64,000 nt of DNA from Caulobacter segnis ATCC 21756 (GCF_000092285.1 NC_014100.1:2294001-2358000), one strand, 5' to 3'; shown: positions 1 to 9,085, counted from the stretch's first letter. Notes: a model not told the origin generated them from the letters alone. A program made the numbers and translations.

Positions 1-129
1 GCGATGCTTCAACGTTCCTGCGACCCTGGCGACCGCGCAGGGGTTTCGACGACTGCTCACCGCGCTCAACAGAGACGCCGGCCCGCACCATTCGATCTGG
101 TCAGACAGAAACCTCGGACGGCGCAGATC

Positions 130-924
130 TCAGATGATCGTCATGCCGCCGTCGACGACAAGGATCTGACCGGTGATATGGCCGCCGGCGTCGGAGGCCA
201 GCAGCAGCGCCGGCCCCATCAGGTCGATGTCGCCGCCCAGCTTGCCCAGCGGCGTCTGACGCAGCATCGTTTCGCCGTGCTCGCCCAGGGTGACCATGGT
301 CATCTTGGAGGGGAAATAGCCGGGGGCCAGTGCGTTGACCCGGATGTTCTTTGGGCCCCATTCGGCGGCGAGGGCGCGGGTCATGTTGATCACCGCGCCC
401 TTGGCGGTGTTGTAGGCGATCGTCCCAAGCTGATCGGGATGATGCCCCTGCAGGCCCTCGATCGAGGCCACGTTGATCACCGCGCCCTTGCCCTGTTTGA
501 GGAACGCTTCGCGGGCCACCGCCTGGGTCAGCAGGAAGAGCCCGGTGACGTTCAGGTCGATGACCTTGTTCCAACCGTCCAGCGGATGATCCTCCGCAGG
601 CGCGCCCCAGGCCGCTCCGGCGTTGTTGACCAGGATGTCGATGCGTCCGAAGCGGTCCAGCACCCGCTGAGTGAGCGCCAAGGCCGTTTGCGGCGAGCCG
701 AGATCCGCCGCGAAGCCTACCGCCGTAACCCCCTTGGCCGTCAGTTGCTCGACGGCGGCGTCCAGTTCGCCCTGCTTGCGCGCCACCAGCGCCAGCGACG
801 CCCCATACTCTCCCAGAGCGCTCGCGATCTGTACCCCCAGGCCCCGCGATCCGCCCGTCACGATCGCAACCTTGCCCGTCAGGTCGAACAGACCCGCCAG
901 CGTTCCCCGCTCGATCGCGCTCAT
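130..924 (-). CDS. SDR-family NAD(P)-dependent oxidoreductase
   Basis: A 264-aa classical short-chain dehydrogenase/reductase. The cofactor loop TGGSRGLG lies near residues 23-30, the NNAG motif near 100, and the catalytic Ser (NVASIEG) is followed by YNTAK (YxxxK). The C-terminus GQILVVDGGMTII is typical of FabG-like SDRs. The NAD(P) alcohol/ketone oxidoreductase role is family knowledge; the substrate is unknown. A short extra loop (QGHHPDQLG) sits between the catalytic Ser and Tyr. The start overlaps the stop of a 70-codon upstream ORF by 4 nt (ATGA), so the two may be co-translated. Confidence 0.9.
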   Translation of the reverse strand: MSAIERGTLAGLFDLTGKVAIVTGGSRGLGVQIASALGEYGASLALVARKQGELDAAVEQLTAKGVTAVGFAADLGSPQTALALTQRVLDRFGRIDILVNNAGAAWGAPAEDHPLDGWNKVIDLNVTGLFLLTQAVAREAFLKQGKGAVINVASIEGLQGHHPDQLGTIAYNTAKGAVINMTRALAAEWGPKNIRVNALAPGYFPSKMTMVTLGEHGETMLRQTPLGKLGGDIDLMGPALLLASDAGGHITGQILVVDGGMTII

Positions 925-1133
925 GCCGTGTCCCCCGAAGCCTTGGATGTCTGGCGGATCGCATCAAAGCCCGCCGCCATGAAGCTGGCCATGTGCGTGC
1001 GGATCGACAGGAAGTCGTCCGACGAGCACAGCCCGTTCGACAGTTTGTCCAGGCGTCCGGTGCGGGCCTTGTGGTTGCGAGCGTGAGGACGCTCGGCGCC
1101 ATCCTCAATCGCGGCGTGTTCTGTGCTGCTCAT
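921..1133 (-). CDS. hypothetical 70-aa protein
   Basis: A 70-codon ORF whose stop overlaps the SDR start in an ATGA arrangement, the only positive sign that it is translated. It has no signal peptide or membrane segment; the middle (SSDDFLSIRTHMASFMAAGF) could be helical. The ribosome-binding site is weak. It could be a small partner of the SDR, a degraded C-terminal remnant of a longer enzyme, or a chance ORF. I do not recognise a family. Confidence 0.35.
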   Translation of the reverse strand: MSSTEHAAIEDGAERPHARNHKARTGRLDKLSNGLCSSDDFLSIRTHMASFMAAGFDAIRQTSKASGDTA

Positions 1134-1229
1134 CGCGACTCGGGTACCGGCTTCGCCTTGGGCTCGTCAACGCGCCCTTGGGTAAGCGGCGGAAAACCGG
1201 AGAAGCCGATATCGAGCCGCCATCTCCGC

Positions 1230-2366
1230 CTAGACGATCCCTAGATGCGCGCCGGCCAGGACCTTCTCCGCGCCGGTGTCGAACACGGCGCTTGGGCCGA
1301 AGCGCAATGACCCACCGAACTTGGCGCTGCGGGCCATGAAGCTATCGAGGATAGCCTTGCGCTCGGCGGTCCGGGCGAGCCTGGGAAAGCCCCGCGTCTC
1401 CATGTCCTTTGGGCCGCCGCGACCGATCTCGTTGAGGACGATCGGCTCGAAACGCAAGCTGACCAAGCGGCCACGCTCGAAGACGCATTCGGCGAAGACG
1501 CTCTCCCAAGCCGATTGCGGATAGGCGCCCGGTGGCTTTTCCGTTTGGAAGATGAAATTGCCCAGGCCGTACAGGAGCGGCGCGCCGCGGTAGATTTCCG
1601 CGCCCTGCAGGACAGGCGCGCCATGGCCGACGAAGGCGGCGGCGCCGACGTCGACACACCGCCTGGCCAGGTCACGTTGCCAACCCGGAACGTCCTCCAT
1701 CGCCGGCTCCCAGTCGTGATTGTGCTGGTAAGCGATGACGACCTCGGCTGTCCTGCGCGCCTCGGCGATCGCGGCGAGGATGCGCGCGAGATCTTCCGCG
1801 ACGGGCTCGCCGGACGGGCCGCGACGCAGCTCGTTGACGCCTGGGCGCGAGGCAGTCGCCGCGCCCCCATCTCGCACCTTCCCGGTGGCGAACGCGACCA
1901 GCGCGACCGCGCCGACCGGGGACTTGAGGTAGCTTGGGGCGGCGGCGGCGGTGAGATCGGCGCCAGATCCCGCAAAGGCCAGACCTTGACGCTCCAGCGC
2001 CTCCACCGTGTCGAGAATTCCGCCTGAACCCAAGTCGAAGGCATGATTGTTGGAGGTGGCCACGAGATTGACGCCGATCTCATCAAGCACCCGCAGAACC
2101 CCCGGCTCGCCAGCGTGCACGGTCAGGCTTTCCCGCGTGGGCGCGCCGGCGCGGGCGCCGCGGATAACGGTTTCGAGATTGGTGAAGCAGACGTCGTTTC
2201 GTTGCAGACGCGCTTGCAGGGCCCGGCGCCCCGGCCACGCCTCGTCAGCGACGACATGTTCGATCAGGGATTGCCCCAAGAGGGCGACGCGCAAGGGGCG
2301 AGGCTTGGCGATCGCTGGGACCGCCAGCAGTCCCGCTCCCGCGGCCAACAAAGTCCTACGGTTCAT
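1230..2366 (-). CDS. CapA / poly-gamma-glutamate-synthesis-like metallophosphatase-fold protein
   Basis: A 378-aa protein with an N-terminal Tat-like or Sec signal (MNRRTLLAAGAGLLAVPAIA), so probably periplasmic. CapA-family landmarks occur in order: NLET near residue 60, NNHAFDLG near 107, a QHNHDWE segment where the family usually has HWG-E, GHGAPVLQG where GHHPHVLQ is usual, and LLYGLGNFIF. The fold is calcineurin-like; CapA proteins act in poly-gamma-glutamate export or are uncharacterised hydrolases. The altered HWG and GHHPH motifs suggest a divergent subfamily. No capB/capC partners are nearby, so capsule synthesis is unlikely to be its job. Confidence 0.8.
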   Translation of the reverse strand: MNRRTLLAAGAGLLAVPAIAKPRPLRVALLGQSLIEHVVADEAWPGRRALQARLQRNDVCFTNLETVIRGARAGAPTRESLTVHAGEPGVLRVLDEIGVNLVATSNNHAFDLGSGGILDTVEALERQGLAFAGSGADLTAAAAPSYLKSPVGAVALVAFATGKVRDGGAATASRPGVNELRRGPSGEPVAEDLARILAAIAEARRTAEVVIAYQHNHDWEPAMEDVPGWQRDLARRCVDVGAAAFVGHGAPVLQGAEIYRGAPLLYGLGNFIFQTEKPPGAYPQSAWESVFAECVFERGRLVSLRFEPIVLNEIGRGGPKDMETRGFPRLARTAERKAILDSFMARSAKFGGSLRFGPSAVFDTGAEKVLAGAHLGIV

Positions 2367-2505
2367 GCCCTCTCCTCAACTGGCGTCGATCATAGGTTCG
2401 GAACCGTCGGATGGGCCATCCCATGCTGGGGCGACATAGGGCGATACCGTCGGGAGATGAGCGCTGGTTAGCTGTGCATGTGCCGCCGAAGACCATGCTT
2501 AATAT

Positions 2506-2520
2506 GCATAAAGGTTATGC
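2506..2520. promoter_or_regulatory. candidate operator dyad upstream of the TonB receptor
   Basis: Perfect 6-bp inverted repeat GCATAA/TTATGC separated by AGG, in an AT-rich patch about 140 nt before the receptor start. The rest of the 290-nt gap 2367-2656 shows no ORF I would support, so it probably holds the promoters of the divergent CapA and receptor genes. The LysR protein at 7563-8465 is a candidate binder by proximity only. Confidence 0.3.
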
Positions 2521-2656
2521 GCTCCATGCGCCGCGCGCATAGGTCGATCAGTCAACCCAATGCCATTGCGCGTGGAAACGAGCGCCACCTAGGCTTTGCG
2601 GACTGAGGGGAACCGCGCGGTCGGCGCGGTGAAATCGACAACAACGAGGGGGTAGA

Positions 2657-5551
2657 ATGACCGTGTTGAACCCGCGCGCCCTGCGCGCTGGAGCCGCTTA
2701 CGCCGCCCTGATGGCGGGGATGATCACTGCGCCAGCCATGGCCCAAGTTTCGACGTCCGCCGGCGCGGTGCCGCCCTCCGACGTGGTCGAGGAGATCATC
2801 GTCGTTGGCTCGCGCATCCAGCGCAAGGACGCGGACTCGGTCGGCGTCGTTACGACCCTCACCGAACAGGACATCAAGCAATCGGGCGCCGGCTCGGTTG
2901 GCGAACTGCTTCAGAAGCTGCCGTCGGCGGGCGTCAGCCTCAGCAGCAACGGCACGCAAGGCACCTCTTACGGGGCCAGTTCGATCAACCTACGATACCT
3001 CGGCGGCGCCGAGGGCAGCGGCAACCGCGTCCTGGTGCTGGTAGATGGCCACCGCTGGGTGGACGGCGTCGGCCAGCGCGGCTTCCGAGACTTCGTGGAT
3101 CTCAACACGATGCCGCTGGGCATGATCGAGGGCGTGGAGGTGCTGAAGGACGGCGCCTCGGCGATCTATGGCGCCGACGCCATCGCCGGCGTGGTCAACA
3201 TCAAGACCGCCCGCGACTTCGACGGCCTGAAGGTGCAAGCCAAGTACGGCGGCACGACGCACGGCGATGGCCAGACCTATTCGGGTGTCGCCAATTTCGG
3301 CAAGCGGTTCGACAAGAGCGCGCTGCTGGTCTCGCTGAGCTACGTCAAGGACAAGCCGATTCTGACGTCGTCCCGCGACCTGACCCGCGTGACGCTGGTT
3401 CCGGCCACCGCGCCGGGCACCAGCCCGAACGGCCTCTTCATCCTGCCGGGGCTGTCGAACAACGCCTATTTCGGGACGGCTTCGGGCTTCGCCTCGTCGA
3501 GCGCGCCGGTGGCCTTCAACGCGGGCGCGACGATCGGCGCCGGCGGCCTGGCCGACAACGCCTTCCATACGGCCGCCCTCCCCGGCGACTACTACAACAC
3601 CCAGGCGCAGGGCATCTATTCGACCGGCCCTAGCGAACGCTACGGCGTCTACGCCCGCTGGACCACGGACATCAGCGACAAGGTTCGGTTCAAAGGCGAA
3701 GCGCTGTTCAACCAGCGCAAGTCCGATCAGCTGTTTTCACCGGTGCTGCTCGATATCGGCGGCTCGGCCGGCACCATCCGCGGCTTCGCCATTCCGGCCA
3801 GCCAGGCCTATAACCCGTTCGGCACGGCCAACGGCGTTCCGACCGCTAACGCGCTCGCCTTCGCCGCCAATTCGGCCTGGCGCATCCGCAAGGTCATGAC
3901 CGACGTCGGCAATCGCGACAACGTGCAGGATGTGAAGACCTACCGCGTCGCCGGCGGCTTCGACGGCGAGCTGAACCTGCTGGGCCGTGACTGGAAGTGG
4001 GACGTCTACGCCCTCTATTCGAAGAACAAGATCGACAGCGAGGCCCGTAACGGCGTCAACTACGACAAGCTGGCCCTGGGCCTTGGCCCGAACTGCGCCT
4101 CGACGGCCGGCTGCGTGGCGATCAACCTGTTCTCCGGCATGACCGCCGAACAGGCGGCCTACATCCGCTACACGGCGCGCGAAACCAACGAGACGGAAAT
4201 CTACGATCTGTCGGCCAACATCACCGGCGAGCTGTTCCAGCTTCCCGCCGGTCCGCTGTCGATCGCCGCGGGCTACGAGCATCGCAAGAACAAGGCTTCG
4301 GACACCCCCGATCCCTATGTCAACGCCCTGCCGACCAACATCCCGACACCGGCGGCGGGCTCGGCCTACGCCAGCAACACGACCACCACGGCCCAGACTC
4401 GCAGCGCGACCAAAGGCCAATACACGCTGGACGAAATCTACGCCGAAGCGGCGATCCCACTGCTGAAGGACGTCCCGCTCGCCAAGTCGCTCGATATCAG
4501 CCTGGCCGCCCGCTACTCGGACTACGACACGGTCGGCGGCGACAGCACGCTTAAGGCGGGCCTCGGCTGGCGCCCAATCCAGGACATCCTGGTGCGCGGC
4601 ACCTATGCCCAGGGCTTCCGCGCGCCGTCGATCCTGGAGCTCTATCAGGGCGGCCGCCAGACCAGCTTCCAGGGCACGGACCCCTGCAACGGCGGCGCTT
4701 CCGCCAACCCCAACCTGCCCGGCTGCGTCGGCGTGCCGACCGGCTACAACCAGGCCAACTACAATCTGAACGGCCTGATCGCCGGCACCATCGCGGGCAA
4801 CACCAAGCTGAAGGCCGAGACCGCCGACACCTACAGCGCCGGCGTCGCCATCAAGCCGCGCTTCGCGCCGGGCCTGAGCCTGACCGTCGACTGGTATCAA
4901 ATCACCGTCCACGACGCGATCGCCAGCCAGTCGGCCACCCAGATCTTGAGCCTTTGCGCCCAGCGCGGCGGGATCTTCTGCGACCTGGTCACCCGCGACG
5001 CCTCGACCGGCGCCATCACCAATCTGCTGCAGGGCGTGCAAAACCTAGCCGAGATCAAGACCTCGGGCGTCGACAGCACCCTGCGCTACGAGTTCAGCAA
5101 CGACCTCGGCCGTTTCGCCGCCGTGCTCGACACCTCGTATCTTGAGAGCTTCAAGACCACGAGCCCGAACGCGGCGGGCGGCGCGCCTATCGTCGACGAA
5201 CGCGCCGGCAAGGGCGACCAGCCGCGCGCGACCTACCCACACTGGAAGGGCCAGGCCTCGTTCAGCTGGACCGACGGTCAGTGGAATGCGCTCTGGCGCG
5301 GTCGCTACATAGGTTCGACGACCGACGTCGTGAACACCGTCAAGGACGCCAAGACCAAGGCGATCTTCTACAACGATCTCGAGGGCGGCTATCAGTTCGA
5401 CAAGCGTGACGCGTCGATCAGCGTCGGCGTGAGCAACATCTTCGACAAGGCTCCGCCGGCCTCCTACGCGAACGCGCCGATCAACTACGACATCTACACC
5501 TACGACGCGCGCGGACGCTTCGGGTACGTCCGGGTCTCAGCCAAATTCTAG
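2657..5551 (+). CDS. TonB-dependent outer-membrane receptor
   Basis: A 964-aa receptor. Residues 1-30 form a signal peptide ending APAMAQ. A TonB-box-like EEIIVVGSR lies near residues 39-47, followed by the plug (VTTLTEQDIKQSGAGSVGELL, LVLVDGHRWVDG, VEVLKDGASAIYGADAIAGVVNI). The rest is the 22-strand barrel, ending in aromatic VRVSAKF as expected for BAM-dependent folding. It imports a ligand across the outer membrane using ExbBD-TonB energy. The downstream gene is a CocE-type hydrolase, so the ligand may be an ester or peptide; this is inferred from context. A purine-rich ribosome site precedes the ATG. Confidence 0.95.
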   Translation: MTVLNPRALRAGAAYAALMAGMITAPAMAQVSTSAGAVPPSDVVEEIIVVGSRIQRKDADSVGVVTTLTEQDIKQSGAGSVGELLQKLPSAGVSLSSNGTQGTSYGASSINLRYLGGAEGSGNRVLVLVDGHRWVDGVGQRGFRDFVDLNTMPLGMIEGVEVLKDGASAIYGADAIAGVVNIKTARDFDGLKVQAKYGGTTHGDGQTYSGVANFGKRFDKSALLVSLSYVKDKPILTSSRDLTRVTLVPATAPGTSPNGLFILPGLSNNAYFGTASGFASSSAPVAFNAGATIGAGGLADNAFHTAALPGDYYNTQAQGIYSTGPSERYGVYARWTTDISDKVRFKGEALFNQRKSDQLFSPVLLDIGGSAGTIRGFAIPASQAYNPFGTANGVPTANALAFAANSAWRIRKVMTDVGNRDNVQDVKTYRVAGGFDGELNLLGRDWKWDVYALYSKNKIDSEARNGVNYDKLALGLGPNCASTAGCVAINLFSGMTAEQAAYIRYTARETNETEIYDLSANITGELFQLPAGPLSIAAGYEHRKNKASDTPDPYVNALPTNIPTPAAGSAYASNTTTTAQTRSATKGQYTLDEIYAEAAIPLLKDVPLAKSLDISLAARYSDYDTVGGDSTLKAGLGWRPIQDILVRGTYAQGFRAPSILELYQGGRQTSFQGTDPCNGGASANPNLPGCVGVPTGYNQANYNLNGLIAGTIAGNTKLKAETADTYSAGVAIKPRFAPGLSLTVDWYQITVHDAIASQSATQILSLCAQRGGIFCDLVTRDASTGAITNLLQGVQNLAEIKTSGVDSTLRYEFSNDLGRFAAVLDTSYLESFKTTSPNAAGGAPIVDERAGKGDQPRATYPHWKGQASFSWTDGQWNALWRGRYIGSTTDVVNTVKDAKTKAIFYNDLEGGYQFDKRDASISVGVSNIFDKAPPASYANAPINYDIYTYDARGRFGYVRVSAKF

Positions 5552-5561
5552 ACCCTGACGA

Positions 5562-5595
5562 GAGGCGGCCGAGGCTCCCATCCCTCGGCCGCCTC
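5562..5595 (+). terminator. strong hairpin after the TonB receptor (terminator or attenuator)
   Basis: Perfect 13-bp inverted repeat: arms 5562-5574 and 5583-5595 around an 8-nt loop, 10 nt after the receptor stop. No T-run follows, so it may partially terminate, protect the receptor mRNA 3' end, or tune expression of the hydrolase downstream. Confidence 0.6.
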
Positions 5596-5621
5596 AACCC
5601 TATTTCCGTTGGCAGGACGCT

Positions 5622-5669
5622 ATGAGCCAATCCCCCGATCCCCATGCCGTAGCGAGCGAGCGACTATGA
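5622..5669 (+). CDS. possible 15-codon leader peptide coupled to the CocE-like hydrolase
   Basis: ATG at 5622, 5 nt after an AGGA, opens a 15-codon ORF (MSQSPDPHAVASERL) whose TGA overlaps the ATG of the hydrolase as ATGA. The hydrolase has only a GAGCGAG-like site of its own, so ribosomes finishing the leader could re-initiate there. The peptide has no run of one amino acid, so classic attenuation is not indicated. It may be chance. Confidence 0.35.
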   Translation: MSQSPDPHAVASERL

Positions 5670-7543
5670 GCGCTCACCAAGAGCGACCGTTCATCACGCC
5701 GCCGGACGTCCATGTCACGCGCGACGTGATGGTCACCATGCGAGACGGCGTTCGGCTCGCGACGGACATCTACCGGCCCGCGGTCAACGGCAAGCCGGTC
5801 GAAGTTGCGTGCCCCGTCCTGCTGGAACGAACTCCCTACGACAAGACCGGCGTCAATCACGGCGACCGTACGCGCCAGAACCCGACGCCAAGATCCAAGC
5901 CCGAACTCGCGGTCGATTTCGTGCGCGGCGGCTATGTCGTGGCGCTTCAGGATTGCCGCGGCCGCTACGGCTCGGAAGGCGTCTTCGAGAAATATCTGAA
6001 CGAGGGACGAGACGGCGTCGACACGATCGACTGGCTGATCCATCGCCCCTGGTGCGACGGTAAGGTGGGGACGCTGGGCTTGTCCTACGGCGCCCACGTC
6101 CAGAGCGCCCTCGCCTGCCTGGACCCGCCAGGCCTTGCGGCGATGTTCCTGGATTCCGGGGGCTTCTCCAGCGCCTATCATTCCGGAATTCGCCAGGGCG
6201 GCGCGTTTGAACTGAAGCAGGCGACATGGGCCTATAAGCACGCCCTGCTCAGCCCCGCCACGCAAGCCGATCCAGCGCGCAAGGCCGCTCTGGAGGCGCA
6301 GGATCTGGAGGCGTGGTTCAAGGCCATGCCCTGGTCCGAGGGCCGCTCACCGCTCGCCGAGGCGCCTGAGTACGAAGCCTATCTGCTGGACCAGTGGCGC
6401 AACGGTCTCTTCGGACCCTACTGGAAGCAGAACGGAATCTACGCGCGGGGGGCCTACGAGGCCTATTCCGACGTGCCGGCCGTGCACATGAGCAGTTGGT
6501 TCGATCCCTACTCGGTGACGGCGATCGAGAACTTCCTGGGCCTGTCGACACGCAAGCACTCGCCGGTCAAATTGATCCTCGGCCCGTGGACCCACGGACA
6601 GCGCTCGGTGACCTATGCCGGCGACGTCGACTTCGGTTCCGCTGCGCCCTTGGACGGCGCCCTGGCGGAGGACTACGTCGCCCTGCGGCTGGCCTGGTTC
6701 GACGCGTGGCTGAAAACGCCGAGCGGTCCTGATCCTCTGCCGCCGGTCAAGCTGTTCGTCATGGGCGGCGGATCAGGACGCAAGACGGCGGAGGGGCGGC
6801 TGGACCATGGCGGCGTCTGGATGGACGCTGCGGCTTGGCCGCCGTCTGGCGTCGCGATCACCGACTGGTTCCTCCAGGTCGACGGCGCGATCACGCGACA
6901 GGCCTCTAGCGCGGAACTGGCGTTCCGAGAGTACGCCCACGACCCCCGCCATCCGGTGCCGACCATCGGCGGCGCCATCGCATCTGGTGCGCCCGTGATG
7001 GAGGCTGGAGCGTTCGACCAGCGCGAGGGGCCGAGCGTGTTCGGTTGCGAGCCGCCTTATCGCGCGCTCGGCGAGCGCGACGACGTTCTGGTCTTCCAGA
7101 CCCCGCCGCTCGAGCACGATGTCGTGGTCGTCGGCTCCATCACGGTGAACCTTCACATTTCGTCCGACTGCGTGGACACCGATTTCATGGTGAAGCTGAT
7201 CGACGTCCATCCGCCGACGGAAGACTATCCCGACGGCTATGCGATGAACCTCAGTCATGGCGTCCTGAGGGCGCGCTATCGCGAAGGCTTCGACCAGGAA
7301 ACCCGTCTTGAGCCTGGCCAGGTCTATGCGCTGACGATCGACGCCTTCCCGACCGCCAATCGCTTCGTCAAAGGCCACAGGATCAGACTCGATATTTCCT
7401 CGAGCAATTTCCCCCACTTCGACGTCAATCCGAACTCGGGCGAGCCAGAAGGATACGGACGCTCTCCCCGCGTGGCGACAAATCGGATCTATATGGACGC
7501 GGCGCATCCCTCGCGCCTGCTCTTGCCGATCCTGGCGCCATAG
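5666..7543 (+). CDS. CocE/NonD (peptidase S15) family hydrolase
   Basis: About 625 aa from the ATG at 5666; an in-frame TTG at 5609 lacks a ribosome site. The N-terminal alpha/beta-hydrolase domain has the nucleophile motif GLSYGAH, an Asp candidate in SSWFDPYS and the His in LGPWTHGQ. The C-terminal jelly-roll (PepX_C) contains DTDFMVKLIDVHP, LDISSSNFPHFDVNPNSGEP and other family motifs. Relatives are cocaine esterase, glutaryl-7-ACA acylase and X-prolyl dipeptidases. No signal peptide is visible, so it is probably cytoplasmic. It lies between a TonB receptor and a LysR gene. Substrate unknown. Confidence 0.9.
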   Translation: MSAHQERPFITPPDVHVTRDVMVTMRDGVRLATDIYRPAVNGKPVEVACPVLLERTPYDKTGVNHGDRTRQNPTPRSKPELAVDFVRGGYVVALQDCRGRYGSEGVFEKYLNEGRDGVDTIDWLIHRPWCDGKVGTLGLSYGAHVQSALACLDPPGLAAMFLDSGGFSSAYHSGIRQGGAFELKQATWAYKHALLSPATQADPARKAALEAQDLEAWFKAMPWSEGRSPLAEAPEYEAYLLDQWRNGLFGPYWKQNGIYARGAYEAYSDVPAVHMSSWFDPYSVTAIENFLGLSTRKHSPVKLILGPWTHGQRSVTYAGDVDFGSAAPLDGALAEDYVALRLAWFDAWLKTPSGPDPLPPVKLFVMGGGSGRKTAEGRLDHGGVWMDAAAWPPSGVAITDWFLQVDGAITRQASSAELAFREYAHDPRHPVPTIGGAIASGAPVMEAGAFDQREGPSVFGCEPPYRALGERDDVLVFQTPPLEHDVVVVGSITVNLHISSDCVDTDFMVKLIDVHPPTEDYPDGYAMNLSHGVLRARYREGFDQETRLEPGQVYALTIDAFPTANRFVKGHRIRLDISSSNFPHFDVNPNSGEPEGYGRSPRVATNRIYMDAAHPSRLLLPILAP

Positions 7544-7562
7544 TCGATCAGCGGACGGGTGA

Positions 7563-8465
7563 ATGAAGCTCAACCTGCGTAGTCTGGAGGCTTTCCGGGA
7601 AACCATGCTGAGCGGATCGGCCACCGCCGCGGCCGCGCGCATGGGCTTGAGCCAGCCCGCGGTGAGCCGCCTCATCGCCCAGTTGGAGCAGGACGCGGGT
7701 TTTGATCTTTTCTACCGCGAGAAGGGGCGCTTGGCGCCCACGCCCGAGGCCCTGATTATCTACGAAGAAATCGACCTGGCGTTCGGCGGGCTCGAACGGG
7801 TCGACAACCTGGTGCGCGACCTAGCCTCGTTCAACACCGGGGCCTTGAAGATCGTCGCGCCGCCCAGCCTGTCCGAAGGCGTTCTGCCGAACATTCTCAG
7901 TCGGTTCATGGCGCGCTTTCCGAACGTACGCGTCTCGATCGACTCGCGCAGCACCGAGACCGCCCGAACCATGGTCGCCAACCGCACCGCCGACTGCGGC
8001 TTTGTGAAGTTGCCTATGGATCGGACGGACATCTCCACCGTCCTTCTATCATCGAGTGAAACCGTTTGCGTCTTGCCCGAGACGCACCCCCTCGCGGCGC
8101 ACGCGGAGCTCTCGCCGCAACTCCTGCGCGGCGAGCCTCTGGTCTTGCTGGGCTATGGAACCCGAACCCGGCGGCAGATCGACGATGCTTTCCGGGAGTG
8201 CGGGGTACGCCCGGAGGTCAAGCTGGAGACCCACACGGTCGGCTCGGCCTGCGCCTTCGCCGCGGCGGGCCTGGGGGTGGCGATCGTCAACGCGCTGCTG
8301 GCGACCAACTATCGCAAGCCCGGCATAACGATGCGCGTCTTCCGCCCTCAGATCCTCCATGACTATGCGTTCATGGCCTCGGCCCTGGCGCCGCCCGGGC
8401 GGCTGGCCAATGCGCTTCTGGAGCAGGCGCGGGAGTACTTCTCTGACGTCGATCAACTGCCCTAG
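7563..8465 (+). CDS. LysR-family transcriptional regulator
   Basis: A 300-aa LTTR. The winged-helix domain occupies residues 1-60 (LRSLEAFRETMLSGSATAAA, MGLSQPAVSRLIAQLE) and the periplasmic-binding-like effector domain about 90-295. It starts 19 nt after the hydrolase stop in the same direction, so it is probably co-transcribed or a local regulator of the receptor/hydrolase pair. Its stop overlaps the stop of the convergent response-regulator gene by 4 nt. Confidence 0.93.
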   Translation: MKLNLRSLEAFRETMLSGSATAAAARMGLSQPAVSRLIAQLEQDAGFDLFYREKGRLAPTPEALIIYEEIDLAFGGLERVDNLVRDLASFNTGALKIVAPPSLSEGVLPNILSRFMARFPNVRVSIDSRSTETARTMVANRTADCGFVKLPMDRTDISTVLLSSSETVCVLPETHPLAAHAELSPQLLRGEPLVLLGYGTRTRRQIDDAFRECGVRPEVKLETHTVGSACAFAAAGLGVAIVNALLATNYRKPGITMRVFRPQILHDYAFMASALAPPGRLANALLEQAREYFSDVDQLP

Positions 8466-9085
8466 AGCGCGATGATCCCGCGCCGGTGGGCCACGGTCAC
8501 CGCCTGCGTGCGATCAGTGACGTCCAGTTTGCTGAAGATGCTCCTCATGTGCCCTTTCACGGTGTCCTCCGAAAGCGATAGCGCGCGGGCGATCTCTTTA
8601 TTGGCCGCCCCGTTCGCGACGCGCTTGAGAACGTCGATCTCGCGCTCGCTGAGGGGTTCGGCGATCGCGTTGACGGCGATGTCGTGGGCGACCTCGGGAT
8701 GAAGGTAGCGCTGGCCGCCTAGCACGGCGCGGATGGTGTCGATCAACTCCCGGCGCAGGCTGCTCTTGAGCAGGTAGCCGCTGGCCCCCGCGCGCAGGGC
8801 GCTCAAGGCGCGGACATCGCCGGCGTAGGTCGTGAGGACGATGATCCTGGCGTCCGGAGCTTGAGCCCGGATTTCCCTGATCGCTTCGACGCCATCAACG
8901 CCCGGCATCTGAAGGTCCATCAGCACCACGTCCGGGCGCAGGCGCTTGAACTGCGCGATCGCGTCTTGGCCGTCCGCCGCCTCGCCGACGACCTGAATGT
9001 CCGGTTCGGCCTCGAGCACCGCCGCGACGCCTTCGCGCAGGAGCGGGTGATCATCGACGATAAGAACCGACATGACATCGTTCAT
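8462..9085 (-). CDS. NarL/FixJ-type response regulator
   Basis: A 207-aa two-domain regulator. The receiver spans residues 5-120 with acidic pocket D11-D12, phospho-acceptor D57 (VLMDLQMPG), switch Thr (VLTTYAG) and Lys (YLLKSS). The LuxR-type helix-turn-helix spans about 143-205 (LSEREIDVLKRVANGAANKEIA, LSEDTVKGHMRSIFSKL). Its start overlaps the end of the adjacent histidine kinase by 4 nt, making the pair a translationally coupled two-component system. Confidence 0.95.
   Translation of the reverse strand: MNDVMSVLIVDDHPLLREGVAAVLEAEPDIQVVGEAADGQDAIAQFKRLRPDVVLMDLQMPGVDGVEAIREIRAQAPDARIIVLTTYAGDVRALSALRAGASGYLLKSSLRRELIDTIRAVLGGQRYLHPEVAHDIAVNAIAEPLSEREIDVLKRVANGAANKEIARALSLSEDTVKGHMRSIFSKLDVTDRTQAVTVAHRRGIIAL

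Noticed and set aside
2..169. Open rightward frame from the left edge (reads ...NVPATLATAQGF...)
   Set aside because: Could be the 3' end of a gene outside the window, but it overlaps the SDR end by 40 nt and matches no family I recognise; bases 1-129 are left unassigned.
101..1108. Long ORFs overlapping the SDR gene on both strands
   Set aside because: Arg/Gly/Pro-rich translations typical of out-of-frame GC-rich DNA; the SDR frame has all the catalytic motifs.
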